Source: a virus. Taken from it: a DNA stretch of 64,000 nucleotides. Below the pieces are notes generated by a model. That model ran no database searches. It worked only from the letters and a program-made list of their open reading frames with translations, and was not told the origin of the DNA. Below are positions 44,487 through 52,193 of this stretch, one piece after another; position 1 is the stretch's first letter, and every line of letters begins with the position of its first letter. Made by a program: the position numbers and the translations under genes. The stretch is from positions 21,748-85,747 of IMG/VR virus record IMGVR_UViG_3300046794_000311; one strand, written 5' to 3'.

Positions 44487-46025
44487 CTAACCTTCCTGGT
44501 TGTAGAAAGTTGGTACATCGACGATTTCCGCGTCGATGAATCCGCTGCCGGACTCGATCATCCGGTCAGCCGGGATGGGGTGGTCGAGGGCAGTCATCTG
44601 CTCCCCGGCGTCCTTTCCGAACAGGCGACTGATCATACCGGCCTGGGCGCCATTCCCCTTAGCCTCCAGTTTCACGGAGAAGGAATCCTGCTCCAGTTCG
44701 GTCTTCACCTTCACCAGTTTCTGGAGCCGGTCGATCTCGCCGGAGAGGTTCGGATCCGCGTAACCGCCGGTCATGTCCTCCACCATCTTCATGAAGAGGA
44801 CCCGCTGGGCCTGCATCTCGATGAGGGAATTCTGGAGCGAAGCCATCTGCTGCTTGCTCTTCACTTCGACCGGGATGTCGTATGCGCAGTTGGCATCCTT
44901 GTCGAAGGCCGGGCACTTCTGGGCCAGGAAGCACGTCGAGCACACCCGCATGGACTGCGAGCGGACGGTCACCAGCGGAACGTCTCGCTCCTTGTTAACG
45001 CCGTCGTCGGGGTCGGTGTAGACCTCCTTCTCCTGCACCACACCGATGACCGGCAAGTTGGTACGCGGGCGGTCCCTGCGAGGGGCGGGAGTTGTTACGC
45101 CGTTGAGCATTTCTCCGGTGGTCGTATCAACTGTGCCCCCCTGCATTTGAGAGAAAGTCGAAAGTACCCCTGAAGGGGAAGTAGTAACTGGATCGGCCTC
45201 GGGCGCGCGGTGCTGCTCGATGGAGGCTGCGAGTTGCTGCCACGACCAGATGGTGAACCGCAGCACCTCGTTGTTGTCGCCGTCCTCGATCTTGTCCGGA
45301 TCGAAGCCCGCCTCCTGGAAAAGGGTGCGGTGCCGCTTTCGCGCCTGGTCCTTGTATTTCTTCGGGTACCGCTTCAATTCCCGGCCGGTCCAGACGATGG
45401 TGTCACCGTACTGGGAGGGGGAAATCCAGGAGGTGGACGCGACGGAATCCCAGTTCACGGCCGCCATTTCAGCAGGCTTCGTCATTGCGACGCCGTGCAG
45501 CAGGGTTCCGTATTTCCGGGTGATCTCGTTGAGGATCGGAGCGAGATTCCGTCCGTCCAAATCCGTTTGCGGAACTCCGACGCGCTTATAGCGCTGGGCG
45601 AGGCGGTCGAGTTCTTCGACGCCCCATTCCGAATGCCAGATGGGAAGGAACTTGTCCTCCGGCAGGTCCTCCCAGAAATCCTCGCGCCGGGCCTCTATCC
45701 ATTCCCGTCCGAGAACGACAGCGTCGAACTCGGACACCATATTAAGCGAGTCGATGTTCTGCTGGACGAAGGCTTCGTAGTGCGCGGCGATTTCCTTGAG
45801 TTCGCCGATCGAGTACTTGTCGTCCTCGGCCTTGTTCACGGTGTAGGCGCCGGAGTCCAGGAAGACCTTCTGGCCCTCCAGGTAGTGGTCAGCGATGAGC
45901 CACGGACGGGAGAACTTGGTCCTCCTCCTGAGCCCCATGTAGGACAGGGAGACGTTCTCGACGCCTTCCTCGGCCAGCATCTTGCGCCAGCCGGGAATCT
46001 CTGAACCGCCGAAGTACAGTTCCAC
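44487..46025 (-). CDS. TGT/DpdA-like TIM-barrel protein
   Basis: 512 residues. The N-terminal 260 have YFGGSEIPGW, SLSYMGLRRR, VFLDSGAYTVNK, HYEAFVQQNIDSLNMVSEFD, LHGVAMTKP, and WDSVASTSWISPSQYG. The order and phrases resemble tRNA-guanine transglycosylase-like proteins such as DpdA, which insert 7-deazaguanines into DNA. A Pro/Thr-rich linker follows. Then comes a cysteine cluster (CSTCFLAQKCPAFDKDANC, about 355-375) and a helical C-terminal part. Fold call moderate; DNA modification is inferred. No queuosine-pathway genes are visible in this window. Confidence 0.7.
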   Translation of the reverse strand: MELYFGGSEIPGWRKMLAEEGVENVSLSYMGLRRRTKFSRPWLIADHYLEGQKVFLDSGAYTVNKAEDDKYSIGELKEIAAHYEAFVQQNIDSLNMVSEFDAVVLGREWIEARREDFWEDLPEDKFLPIWHSEWGVEELDRLAQRYKRVGVPQTDLDGRNLAPILNEITRKYGTLLHGVAMTKPAEMAAVNWDSVASTSWISPSQYGDTIVWTGRELKRYPKKYKDQARKRHRTLFQEAGFDPDKIEDGDNNEVLRFTIWSWQQLAASIEQHRAPEADPVTTSPSGVLSTFSQMQGGTVDTTTGEMLNGVTTPAPRRDRPRTNLPVIGVVQEKEVYTDPDDGVNKERDVPLVTVRSQSMRVCSTCFLAQKCPAFDKDANCAYDIPVEVKSKQQMASLQNSLIEMQAQRVLFMKMVEDMTGGYADPNLSGEIDRLQKLVKVKTELEQDSFSVKLEAKGNGAQAGMISRLFGKDAGEQMTALDHPIPADRMIESGSGFIDAEIVDVPTFYNQEG

Positions 46026-46052
46026 GGGTTGTTTCTCCGAATCTGGGTTGGG

Positions 46053-46784
46053 TTACTGCGGGGGCTTGACGGCGCTCTTGGGGAAGAGGCCGGGCTGGGT
46101 GACGCGAGGCTTCCGGGTCTGGGTCGGACCGGACTTCGCCGGAGCAGCCTTCGCAGCCAGGCCGAACTGCTGCGGGGAGCGGACCGGGGCGACCTGGCTC
46201 GGCCCAAAGAGGCCGGGCTGTACGGTGCGCTGCGGCTTCGGGGCGGCCGGAGCCGAGGTATTAAGCGGGCGGTCGGGCTCGATGGAGCCGAGCTTGGCCT
46301 GGGACTGCCGGATGCTGTCGAGCAGGGCGCCGGAGCGGGACATGTTCTGCTCGTGGCGCTCCTCCGGCAGCGGGCTCCAGTCACGGTGCTCAGCGGCCGT
46401 GTTGCGGATGTTCTGGAGGATGTCGCCGGAGCGCTTCATGCGGGCGGCGTGGGAGGCTTCCTCGACGTTGCCCGCAGCGTAGGAGGTACGGTCCAGCGCG
46501 GCGGCCGACCGGGCCATGACGTGGTCGAAGTGTTCGTCGGTGCCCGGCTTCGGCTGGACGACGGGGTGCTGGCCGACCGGGTTGGCCTCGTTGTGCGGGG
46601 CCTGGCTCTTCTGGCCGCGCACACGGATCTTCATGCGGGAGTTGCCGGACCGCTGACCGCTCCGGCCGCTCTCCAGGTCGTCCAGCCGCTCGTCGACCGA
46701 GCGGTTGGAGCCGGGGAACTGGAGCGGGCTGAGCCAGCGCTCCTTGAACTTGCTGGTTATCGCGTGGATGCCTTCGACGCTCAT
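46053..46784 (-). CDS. Basic, low-complexity protein, 243 residues
   Basis: ATG at 46784. Helical, Arg/Gln/Ser-rich, with repeated phrases QPGLFGPSQ and QPGLFPKSA near the end. Many charged short motifs resemble interaction peptides. Neighbouring proteins share this disordered basic style. Possibly an internal virion or scaffold-type protein; not recognised. Confidence 0.68.
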   Translation of the reverse strand: MSVEGIHAITSKFKERWLSPLQFPGSNRSVDERLDDLESGRSGQRSGNSRMKIRVRGQKSQAPHNEANPVGQHPVVQPKPGTDEHFDHVMARSAAALDRTSYAAGNVEEASHAARMKRSGDILQNIRNTAAEHRDWSPLPEERHEQNMSRSGALLDSIRQSQAKLGSIEPDRPLNTSAPAAPKPQRTVQPGLFGPSQVAPVRSPQQFGLAAKAAPAKSGPTQTRKPRVTQPGLFPKSAVKPPQ

Positions 46785-47071
46785 GGTCGTGTGTCCCTTC
46801 GGACGAAGTAGAGGTAGCGGTGCGCGGCGAGGAGGGAGAGGAGGAAGCCGACGTTGATCCAGGACCGGCCGGAGGAGGGCGAGGTCCAGAAGACGGCGCA
46901 GAAGACAGCGACGTTGGCGCTGTAGAGGAACAGAGCGGCCGACAGCCACTTCTCTGCGGCGCCGAGCTGGCGCCAGACAGGGAGGGTGGCCCGCAGCAGC
47001 AGGGCCGAGAAGGCGGCGCCGACGAGGGCGTTGAGCATGCGGGCGATCTCGATTACCAGGGTGAGGGTCAC
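46781..47071 (-). CDS. Three-helix membrane protein (holin candidate)
   Basis: 96 residues from a GTG overlapping the upstream stop. Hydrophobic segments at about 2-28, 42-60 and 66-86, with a basic C-terminus (YFVRRDTRP). Size and topology fit class I holins, and the endolysin gene is 3.5 kb away in the same direction. The assignment is only topological. Confidence 0.65.
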   Translation of the reverse strand: MTLTLVIEIARMLNALVGAAFSALLLRATLPVWRQLGAAEKWLSAALFLYSANVAVFCAVFWTSPSSGRSWINVGFLLSLLAAHRYLYFVRRDTRP

Positions 47072-47562
47072 AGGATCTCCATGTGTGGTCTCGGGTCTTC
47101 TTCGCGTAGTGCTCGTTGCCGCTCCACCTCGCCGACCAGTGCGGACCAGGGCGTGACGGTGTCGCGGTAGTCCGGCCGGAAGCGCGGGGAGGAGTAGTTG
47201 GGGTGCAGGTAGTTCAGGACCCCAATCCCGGACGCCATGACGTGCGCAGCGATCTGGGGATTGGGCTCGATCAGCAGCTCGACGTTGCATCCGGCCTGCC
47301 GGAGCCGGGCGATCTGCCGCATCCTGCGTTCGGCTGGATCCTCGGGGTCCAGGGCCTGGGCGAGGGTGAGGTAGGGGTGCTTGTTGAAGCCGTTGACGCG
47401 CAGCCAGTGCTGGATGTACTCGGCGTCCTCGCTGTCGCTGATCAGGGCGACCTTGTAGGACTCCATCAGGCCCCAGTACAGGCGCTGGCCCTGGTGGATG
47501 ACGGCGTCTCCTACCTCGCGGGAGAGCACTCCTTCGATGACGATGGCGACGGTTGCAGTCAT
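47068..47562 (-). CDS. HAD-like protein with degenerate motif, 164 residues
   Basis: Starts TATVAIVIEGVLSREVGDAV, where HAD enzymes have DxDGVL. The first Asp is replaced, so catalysis is doubtful. Then KVALISDSED and ELLIEPNPQIAAHVMASGIG resemble later HAD motifs. Possibly a nucleotide-binding but inactive phosphatase fold. Confidence 0.68.
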   Translation of the reverse strand: MTATVAIVIEGVLSREVGDAVIHQGQRLYWGLMESYKVALISDSEDAEYIQHWLRVNGFNKHPYLTLAQALDPEDPAERRMRQIARLRQAGCNVELLIEPNPQIAAHVMASGIGVLNYLHPNYSSPRFRPDYRDTVTPWSALVGEVERQRALREEDPRPHMEIL

Positions 47563-47569
47563 GGCGCCG

Positions 47570-48418
47570 TCACCCGTGCTCGTGCTCGTGGAGGCCGAGG
47601 CGGTGCTCGGTCTCGTGCGTCTGGAAGGCGTTCTTGGCGTTCATGTTCGGGCTGTAGCCGTGGTGCTTGACCAGGTGCTCGACGACGTCCTCGGGGGCCG
47701 CCTTCTTCTTGATCTTCGGCAGTTGCTCGGGCTTGAACTGGTCCAGGTTGAGCACGTGGGCACCGACGTGGGTGTCTCCCCGGCCGCGCGCTTCTGCCAG
47801 CCGGTGGTGCGCGTCGGCGACGTACGGCGTGCCGCCTTGGACGACCACCTTGACGTGCGGGTGATCGGCGTCGAGCGGGCCGGTGATGTACGAGTGGGAG
47901 CCAGTCTCGAACGCGGTCTGGCCGGTGTGCAGCACCGAGCTGGTGCTGATGCGCTGCACCGTGGCGTGCTTGTTCCAGAACGCCTCGTTGCCGTGGCTCA
48001 TCTGTGGGCCGTGCTTCTCGTACCAACGGTCGGTGACCTTGGGGTCGACGACGTTGCCGTGGCCGTCCAGGTGACCGAACTGCTGCGGGTTGTGCGGCGG
48101 GCCCATGACCATCTGCCCCTCGGACTGGGGGTAGTTGGTGCGCTCCTCGTCGTGGATCAGGTCGTGGTCGCGCGGGGAGCCGATGGTGGTGACCTTGGTG
48201 TGCATCCCGCCCGGGTGGGGAGCGGGATGCGGGATATTAAGCGCGCCGGGCTTGTAGTGCGTTTGAAGGTGCAGCGGCGTATCGCGCGTCAGGTGGTACT
48301 GGGCGCGCAGTGCGGTCTGCTTCTTCGCCTGCGGGGACGTCCTGCCGTCGAGCGGGACAGGCAGGGCGGTCTGTTCGAACTGCGGCCCGGCGACAGGCTT
48401 TCGCTGGGAGAGGGCCAT
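47570..48418 (-). CDS. ParB-like fold protein, 282 residues
   Basis: N-terminal half basic and Pro/His-rich (PQAKKQTALRAQYHLTRDTP). The C-terminal part has VVVQGGTPYVADAHHRLAEA, which matches the ParB/sulfiredoxin-like core (V-x-DGHHR-x-xA). It ends with a His/Glu tail (LGLHEHEHG). Could bind DNA or act as a nuclease or NTPase. GALNIP carries the recurrent word variant. Confidence 0.7.
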   Translation of the reverse strand: MALSQRKPVAGPQFEQTALPVPLDGRTSPQAKKQTALRAQYHLTRDTPLHLQTHYKPGALNIPHPAPHPGGMHTKVTTIGSPRDHDLIHDEERTNYPQSEGQMVMGPPHNPQQFGHLDGHGNVVDPKVTDRWYEKHGPQMSHGNEAFWNKHATVQRISTSSVLHTGQTAFETGSHSYITGPLDADHPHVKVVVQGGTPYVADAHHRLAEARGRGDTHVGAHVLNLDQFKPEQLPKIKKKAAPEDVVEHLVKHHGYSPNMNAKNAFQTHETEHRLGLHEHEHG

Positions 48419-49411
48419 TTACGACCTCCGGTAAGGGGTGTTCCAAAGAGCCGCCTTCGCGAGCGCGGTGGCGGCGTCATCGAGCGGAGCCCCGTACAGG
48501 TCGGTCTCCTGCGCCTTGTGGGCCTCGACGTCCGCTGTGGCGAGAGCGTTCAGGGCCTGTACGGTGCCCTGCTGCTTGTGTGCCTGCCAGCGGAAGTTGT
48601 AGTAGTCGCCGTAGCCGGATCCCCCAGGGCCGAAAGCCTGTCGGCGGCCGAGGTGGATGTCGTCGAAGAGGGCCTTGGCCTGCTGGACGACGATCTTCTG
48701 GGAGGCGAGGGAGTTCTGCCACGTGGCGGAGTTCGGGGAGGCGCTGGAGGCCGTCTTGCGCAGGTGGTTGTAGCGCTCGACCAGCGTGCGGGCGTGGGCC
48801 TCCTCCGTCTGCACGGCGTCCCACCAGTGCTTCGGGTACAGGCTGTGCGGGTCGGCGGGCAGGGACGGCGGCCGGATGTCCCAGCGGTCGTGGGTGAGGT
48901 TGTAGGCGGCGTACGGGTTGATGGCCGCGATGGAATTCGCCGTGGTGCCCGGGTTCAGGTAGTAGGTGACCTCGTAGACCTGTCCGTGGAAATCGGTGGT
49001 CGCGGTGCGCGGCCACAGGTTCTTCTTCAGGTCCGAGTTCATCAGGTCGGAGAATTCGGCTTCGGAGACGCCCTGGTAGGTGGGGTTCATCTCGTAGAAC
49101 TTCGGGAAGTCAATTCCGAACAGCACGTCGAGGTCGCCGTTACCCCGGTCCCCAGCCCACTGGAAGGAGATGCCGGACCCGGCCAGCCAGGCGGCCAGCC
49201 AGGTACGAACGCCCTGGTAGCGACCGTCGAGGTAGGTATTAAGGACGCCGAGGATGTGGTCCCGGACGTCTGGCTTGATGTGGTCCCCGTCGAAGATGTG
49301 CGGGTCGAGCCCTGCCTGGGGCGTGCTGAAATACCCAGAGGCTCCCGAGTGAATGTCGGGCTGCTCTCCCTGGGTGATTGCTCGATTGAGATAGAACTCG
49401 TATCCGGCCAT
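48419..49411 (-). CDS. Nucleotidyltransferase-like protein, 330 residues
   Basis: GISFQWAGDRGNGDLDVLFGID (about 79-100) has the G(S/D)...D-x-D pattern of a nucleotidyltransferase active site. A long helical region follows (EEAHARTLVERYNHLRKTAS). LNT near residue 59 is the recurrent word. The target might be RNA or protein; unresolved. Confidence 0.72.
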   Translation of the reverse strand: MAGYEFYLNRAITQGEQPDIHSGASGYFSTPQAGLDPHIFDGDHIKPDVRDHILGVLNTYLDGRYQGVRTWLAAWLAGSGISFQWAGDRGNGDLDVLFGIDFPKFYEMNPTYQGVSEAEFSDLMNSDLKKNLWPRTATTDFHGQVYEVTYYLNPGTTANSIAAINPYAAYNLTHDRWDIRPPSLPADPHSLYPKHWWDAVQTEEAHARTLVERYNHLRKTASSASPNSATWQNSLASQKIVVQQAKALFDDIHLGRRQAFGPGGSGYGDYYNFRWQAHKQQGTVQALNALATADVEAHKAQETDLYGAPLDDAATALAKAALWNTPYRRS

Positions 49412-49436
49412 GGTTTCGATTCTAGCTGGAATAGGG

Positions 49437-49482
49437 AAAGCCCCCAGAATCCAATCCGATATGGAGGGAGACTGGGGGCTTT
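49437..49482 (-). terminator. Terminator after the 49499-49888 gene
   Basis: AAAGCCCCCAG and its exact complement, followed on the plus strand by ATAG. Confidence 0.78.
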
Positions 49483-49498
49483 ATAGTTGCTATTTCCG

Positions 49499-49888
49499 TC
49501 AGAGTTTCAGGCGCGAGCGGAGGGCGGCCTCCTGGGCCTGCTGCTGCATGGCCTGGCCCATCATCATCATCGCCTGCTGGGTCCTCTGGGCCGTCTCCAT
49601 GACCTGGAGGTCCTTCAGCACGACGGAGGCCGCGCCGTAGATGTCGTCGGGGGTGGCGCCGCGCCGGGGGGCGTACTGCTGGGTGAGGTCGGAGGTGGCC
49701 ACGACCGCGCCGTCCAGCCCGATGGCGACGATGAACGCGGTGGTGACGGGGGTGCTGATCTCGTCCTCGGCGGGCGGGTTCTCCTCGGCCATCTTGGCCA
49801 GTGCCTCGCGCTGCTCGGGCGTGAGGTCGTCGGTATTAAGCGGCTTGTCGGCGCTGCTGGTCTGTCCGAGGATCGGGACGTTGGGCAT
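49499..49888 (-). CDS. Hypothetical protein, 129 residues
   Basis: ATG at 49888 (GGAG upstream). An acidic N-terminus with PLNTDDLTPEQREALAKMAE, a central beta part (VTTAFIVAIGLDGAVVATSD) and a Met/Gln-rich helical end (QQAMMMMGQAMQQQAQEAAL). The helical end suggests oligomerisation. Confidence 0.7.
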   Translation of the reverse strand: MPNVPILGQTSSADKPLNTDDLTPEQREALAKMAEENPPAEDEISTPVTTAFIVAIGLDGAVVATSDLTQQYAPRRGATPDDIYGAASVVLKDLQVMETAQRTQQAMMMMGQAMQQQAQEAALRSRLKL

Positions 49889-49917
49889 GTAGTGCTCCAA
49901 GTTTGGTTCGGGTGGGG

Positions 49918-50403
49918 TTACTTGTAGAGTCCGGCCTTCTCGCGGGCCGCCTGGACCACGAGGGTGTGCACCGGGCAGAACTCGCACAGGTAGCGGTCCT
50001 GGGCGCTGCGGTACTTAGGCAGGCCCGCCGCCTTGCGCTCGGCGGCCGTGTCCGGCGTGAGCCGCTTGGACGCGGTCTTGTAGTCGTTGCAGCCCGGGTT
50101 GCGCAGGTGCTTGGTCCAGCAGGCGTGGGCGTCTTCCTGGAAGGTGTTCTTCGCGTTGTAGAACGCCGGGTCGAAGCCGGTGTGGCCCGTGTTCTCCCGG
50201 ATCTTCGCGATGACAGCGTCTCGGGTGGAGGGGCTGTCCCAGTGCTTCTTCTCCACGCGCATCAGCGGGTGGGCGATGTGGTCGGGGTGCTTCTGGACCA
50301 GGGCTTCGAGGAGGAAGTCCCGGCTCGGGTCACCCTCGTAGTCGGGCAGTTCTTCAAGGCTGCCGCAGGTCTTACAGAGCAGGAGCCGTACGTGCTCGGC
50401 CAT
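49918..50403 (-). CDS. Cys-rich conserved actinophage protein, 161 residues
   Basis: ATG after AGGAAGGACACC. CKTCGSLEELPDYEGD at the N-terminus and CNDYKTASKRLTPDTAAERK plus YLCEFCPVHTLV at the C-terminus suggest a zinc or iron-sulfur site built from both ends. The phrases look conserved in actinophage genomes; the function is not known to me. Confidence 0.75.
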   Translation of the reverse strand: MAEHVRLLLCKTCGSLEELPDYEGDPSRDFLLEALVQKHPDHIAHPLMRVEKKHWDSPSTRDAVIAKIRENTGHTGFDPAFYNAKNTFQEDAHACWTKHLRNPGCNDYKTASKRLTPDTAAERKAAGLPKYRSAQDRYLCEFCPVHTLVVQAAREKAGLYK

Positions 50404-50442
50404 GGTGTCCTTCCTCAAGGGGCTGTTCAGGGACCAAACATA

Positions 50443-50481
50443 GCATCCCCATTACGCCATTGGAAGACGTAATGGGGATGC
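50443..50481 (-). promoter_or_regulatory. 14-base perfect inverted repeat in leader
   Basis: GCATCCCCATTACG and its exact complement, 11-base loop, between the endolysin stop and the start at 50403. It has ATTACG/CGTAAT like the leader palindromes, but a longer loop. A terminator role is equally possible. Confidence 0.55.
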
Positions 50482-50495
50482 CGTAACGAAGTGGG

Positions 50496-51476
50496 TTACT
50501 TGCCGGTGGCCAGGTAGCGGCCGAGCAGCACGTAGGAGTCACCGGCCGTGGCGCCCTGGACGGCGACCTTCTTGCCGGAGATGGCGACCGTGCCGGACTT
50601 CGCGTGCGTGTAGCCCAGGGCCACGTTGGCCGGGCCGCCGACCGCGACGACGACGTCACCAGCAGCCAGAGCAGCCTTCGCGACGTCCACGCGACCGGTA
50701 GCGACGGCACCCTTGGGCTGGAACGCGTCAGTGGCCGCCGCAGCGGTCATGGAGTCGATGTTCTCGCCGAAGATCACCATCGTGTACGCCTTCGCAGGGG
50801 TTGGAGCAGGAGCAGGAGCGGGGGTCGGCTTGGGCGCCGGAGCGGGAGCCGGGGTCGGCTTGGGGGCCGCCTTCACCGGGATGGCCAGGGCCTTCCAGGT
50901 ATTAAGGTCCCCGTTCAGCAGGTTCTGGTCGACGTTGCCGACGATGCCGTACTGGTGCACGGTCCAGGTCGACCAGCCCTCGGTCAGCGGGTGCCCGGCC
51001 GGGTTGTTCGGGTCGGCCACCCACAGCGGGTAGGACCGCAGTTCCTTCTTCTGCGCGTCCGAAGCCACACCGAGCAGGCCGGTGAGGTAGGAGGTGTAGG
51101 TGTAGATGAACGGCGCCGCCTTGGTCTGCGCCTTGACGTACGCGAGCCACGTCAGTGCGTAGTGCAGACGCTGGCTCCAGGAGCCTTCGGAAGCCTCCAG
51201 GTCGAGCGCCAGGACCTCACCGGGCAGGGCGCCCGCAGCGGACAGGAAGTGCTTGGCCTCCGTCGCCGCGTCCTGGGTGGGGTGGGCGAAGTGGTAGTGG
51301 CCCAGGGCCTTCTTCGCCGCCCGGGTCGCCTTGACGATGCCTGCGTGCTTCGTGTCGCCCGTGTGCTCGCCCTCGGACGCCTTGGCGATGATGAACGCGT
51401 TGTTCTTGCTGGCGATGGCCGCAGCGATGTGCGCGGCGTCGTTGTTGTTGGAGAGGTCGACTCCGTGGAGGGACAT
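50496..51476 (-). CDS. Endolysin: GH25 muramidase with C-terminal binding domain
   Basis: 326 residues. GH25 lysozyme domain (1-205) with GVDLSNNN, FIIAKASEGE, GHYHFAHP, LALDLEAS and YTYTSYL; the acidic catalytic residues lie in these strands. A Pro/Ala linker (about 208-228) leads to a C-terminal domain with TMVIFGENIDSMTAAA and VVAVGGPANVALGY, similar to cell-wall-binding repeat 2. Cuts glycan bonds of peptidoglycan at the end of infection. DLNTW is the recurrent word. Confidence 0.92.
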   Translation of the reverse strand: MSLHGVDLSNNNDAAHIAAAIASKNNAFIIAKASEGEHTGDTKHAGIVKATRAAKKALGHYHFAHPTQDAATEAKHFLSAAGALPGEVLALDLEASEGSWSQRLHYALTWLAYVKAQTKAAPFIYTYTSYLTGLLGVASDAQKKELRSYPLWVADPNNPAGHPLTEGWSTWTVHQYGIVGNVDQNLLNGDLNTWKALAIPVKAAPKPTPAPAPAPKPTPAPAPAPTPAKAYTMVIFGENIDSMTAAAATDAFQPKGAVATGRVDVAKAALAAGDVVVAVGGPANVALGYTHAKSGTVAISGKKVAVQGATAGDSYVLLGRYLATGK

Positions 51477-51481
51477 CAGAC

Positions 51482-51730
51482 TCAGAATCCTGCCTGGCTC
51501 GGAGGGGTGGAGACGTAGTTGGGTGTGTGGACGGCCTTGCCGTCGGGGCGGACCTTGACCTCGTCCTCGTGACGGCCGTACCAGACGTCGTTGAGGTCGA
51601 CGCGGTGGCGGACAGTGTCCGACTGCGCCACACCCAGGCCGCCACGGTCGACGACGATCTTCTTGTACTTGCCGTCGGTGGCGCCCTCATTCAGTTCCGC
51701 GTTCATCGAACGCGAGGGTGCGTACGCCAT
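51482..51730 (-). CDS. Hypothetical protein, 82 residues
   Basis: Just upstream of the lysin. Basic/acidic mix with YKKIVVDRGGLGVAQSDTVR, then HRVDLNDVWYGRHEDEVKVR. Probably a small beta protein. The upstream gene overlaps it by one base. Confidence 0.7.
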   Translation of the reverse strand: MAYAPSRSMNAELNEGATDGKYKKIVVDRGGLGVAQSDTVRHRVDLNDVWYGRHEDEVKVRPDGKAVHTPNYVSTPPSQAGF

Positions 51731-51894
51731 TACTTCGCTCGCTTTCCGTTGCCGTTCTTGCCGTCGCGCCGGTCGTTGAAAATCGCCAGCGGCCTGGCCG
51801 AGCCGGTGGACCCTGCCTGTGCCTTCCAGCGCACGTTGTCCGACATTCCGGCGCGGCGCTTGTCATCGGCACGGTGTGTCTTGTGCTTGGACAT
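51730..51894 (-). CDS. 54-residue basic protein
   Basis: ATG at 51894, overlapping the stop of the upstream gene. Strongly basic (KHKTHRADDKRRAGMSDNVR ... DRRDGKNGNGKRAK). Probably binds nucleic acid or virion parts. Confidence 0.65.
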   Translation of the reverse strand: MSKHKTHRADDKRRAGMSDNVRWKAQAGSTGSARPLAIFNDRRDGKNGNGKRAK

Positions 51895-52193
51895 TAAAAG
51901 CCCCCGATGGTTGGCCTTGAACTACCAGAGTATCCGCCCTGAGTTCCCGTATAGGAGTTCGTCGAGGGCGATGGATACACCTTGTCTACCTGGAGCACGT
52001 CCTCAATTCCGAGGGCTGTGTCTCTGTATCCGAACCTCGGAGGGAAAAGAGGCCGGACGACCGGGGGCGGTGCACTCTGGAGCGCTAGCACATCGCCCGG
52101 AATGTTGGCGACGGAAAGCGCATCCGTGAGAATCCGCTCAGGGAGGGAGTCCCACGGATGCGTCCTGTCGTAGACGGAATCCGCGTTCTGCAT
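51894..52193 (-). CDS. Hypothetical protein, 99 residues
   Basis: Begins QNADSVYDRTHPWDSLPERI, with Pro-rich middle and a Gly/Ser end. Coupled to the large gene upstream by a one-base overlap. Function unknown. Confidence 0.68.
   Translation of the reverse strand: MQNADSVYDRTHPWDSLPERILTDALSVANIPGDVLALQSAPPPVVRPLFPPRFGYRDTALGIEDVLQVDKVYPSPSTNSYTGTQGGYSGSSRPTIGGF

Larger units (their letters stand above)
44218..50906 (-). repeat. CTTAATACC words, cluster 3a (seven copies)
   Basis: Copies at 44218, 45738 (variant CTTAATATG), 46257, 48233 (variant CTTAATATC), 49235, 49832 and 50898; each spans nine bases. All are sense-oriented and read LNT, LNM or LNI. They fall at N-terminal, middle and C-terminal places of seven unrelated proteins. 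Confidence 0.85.
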
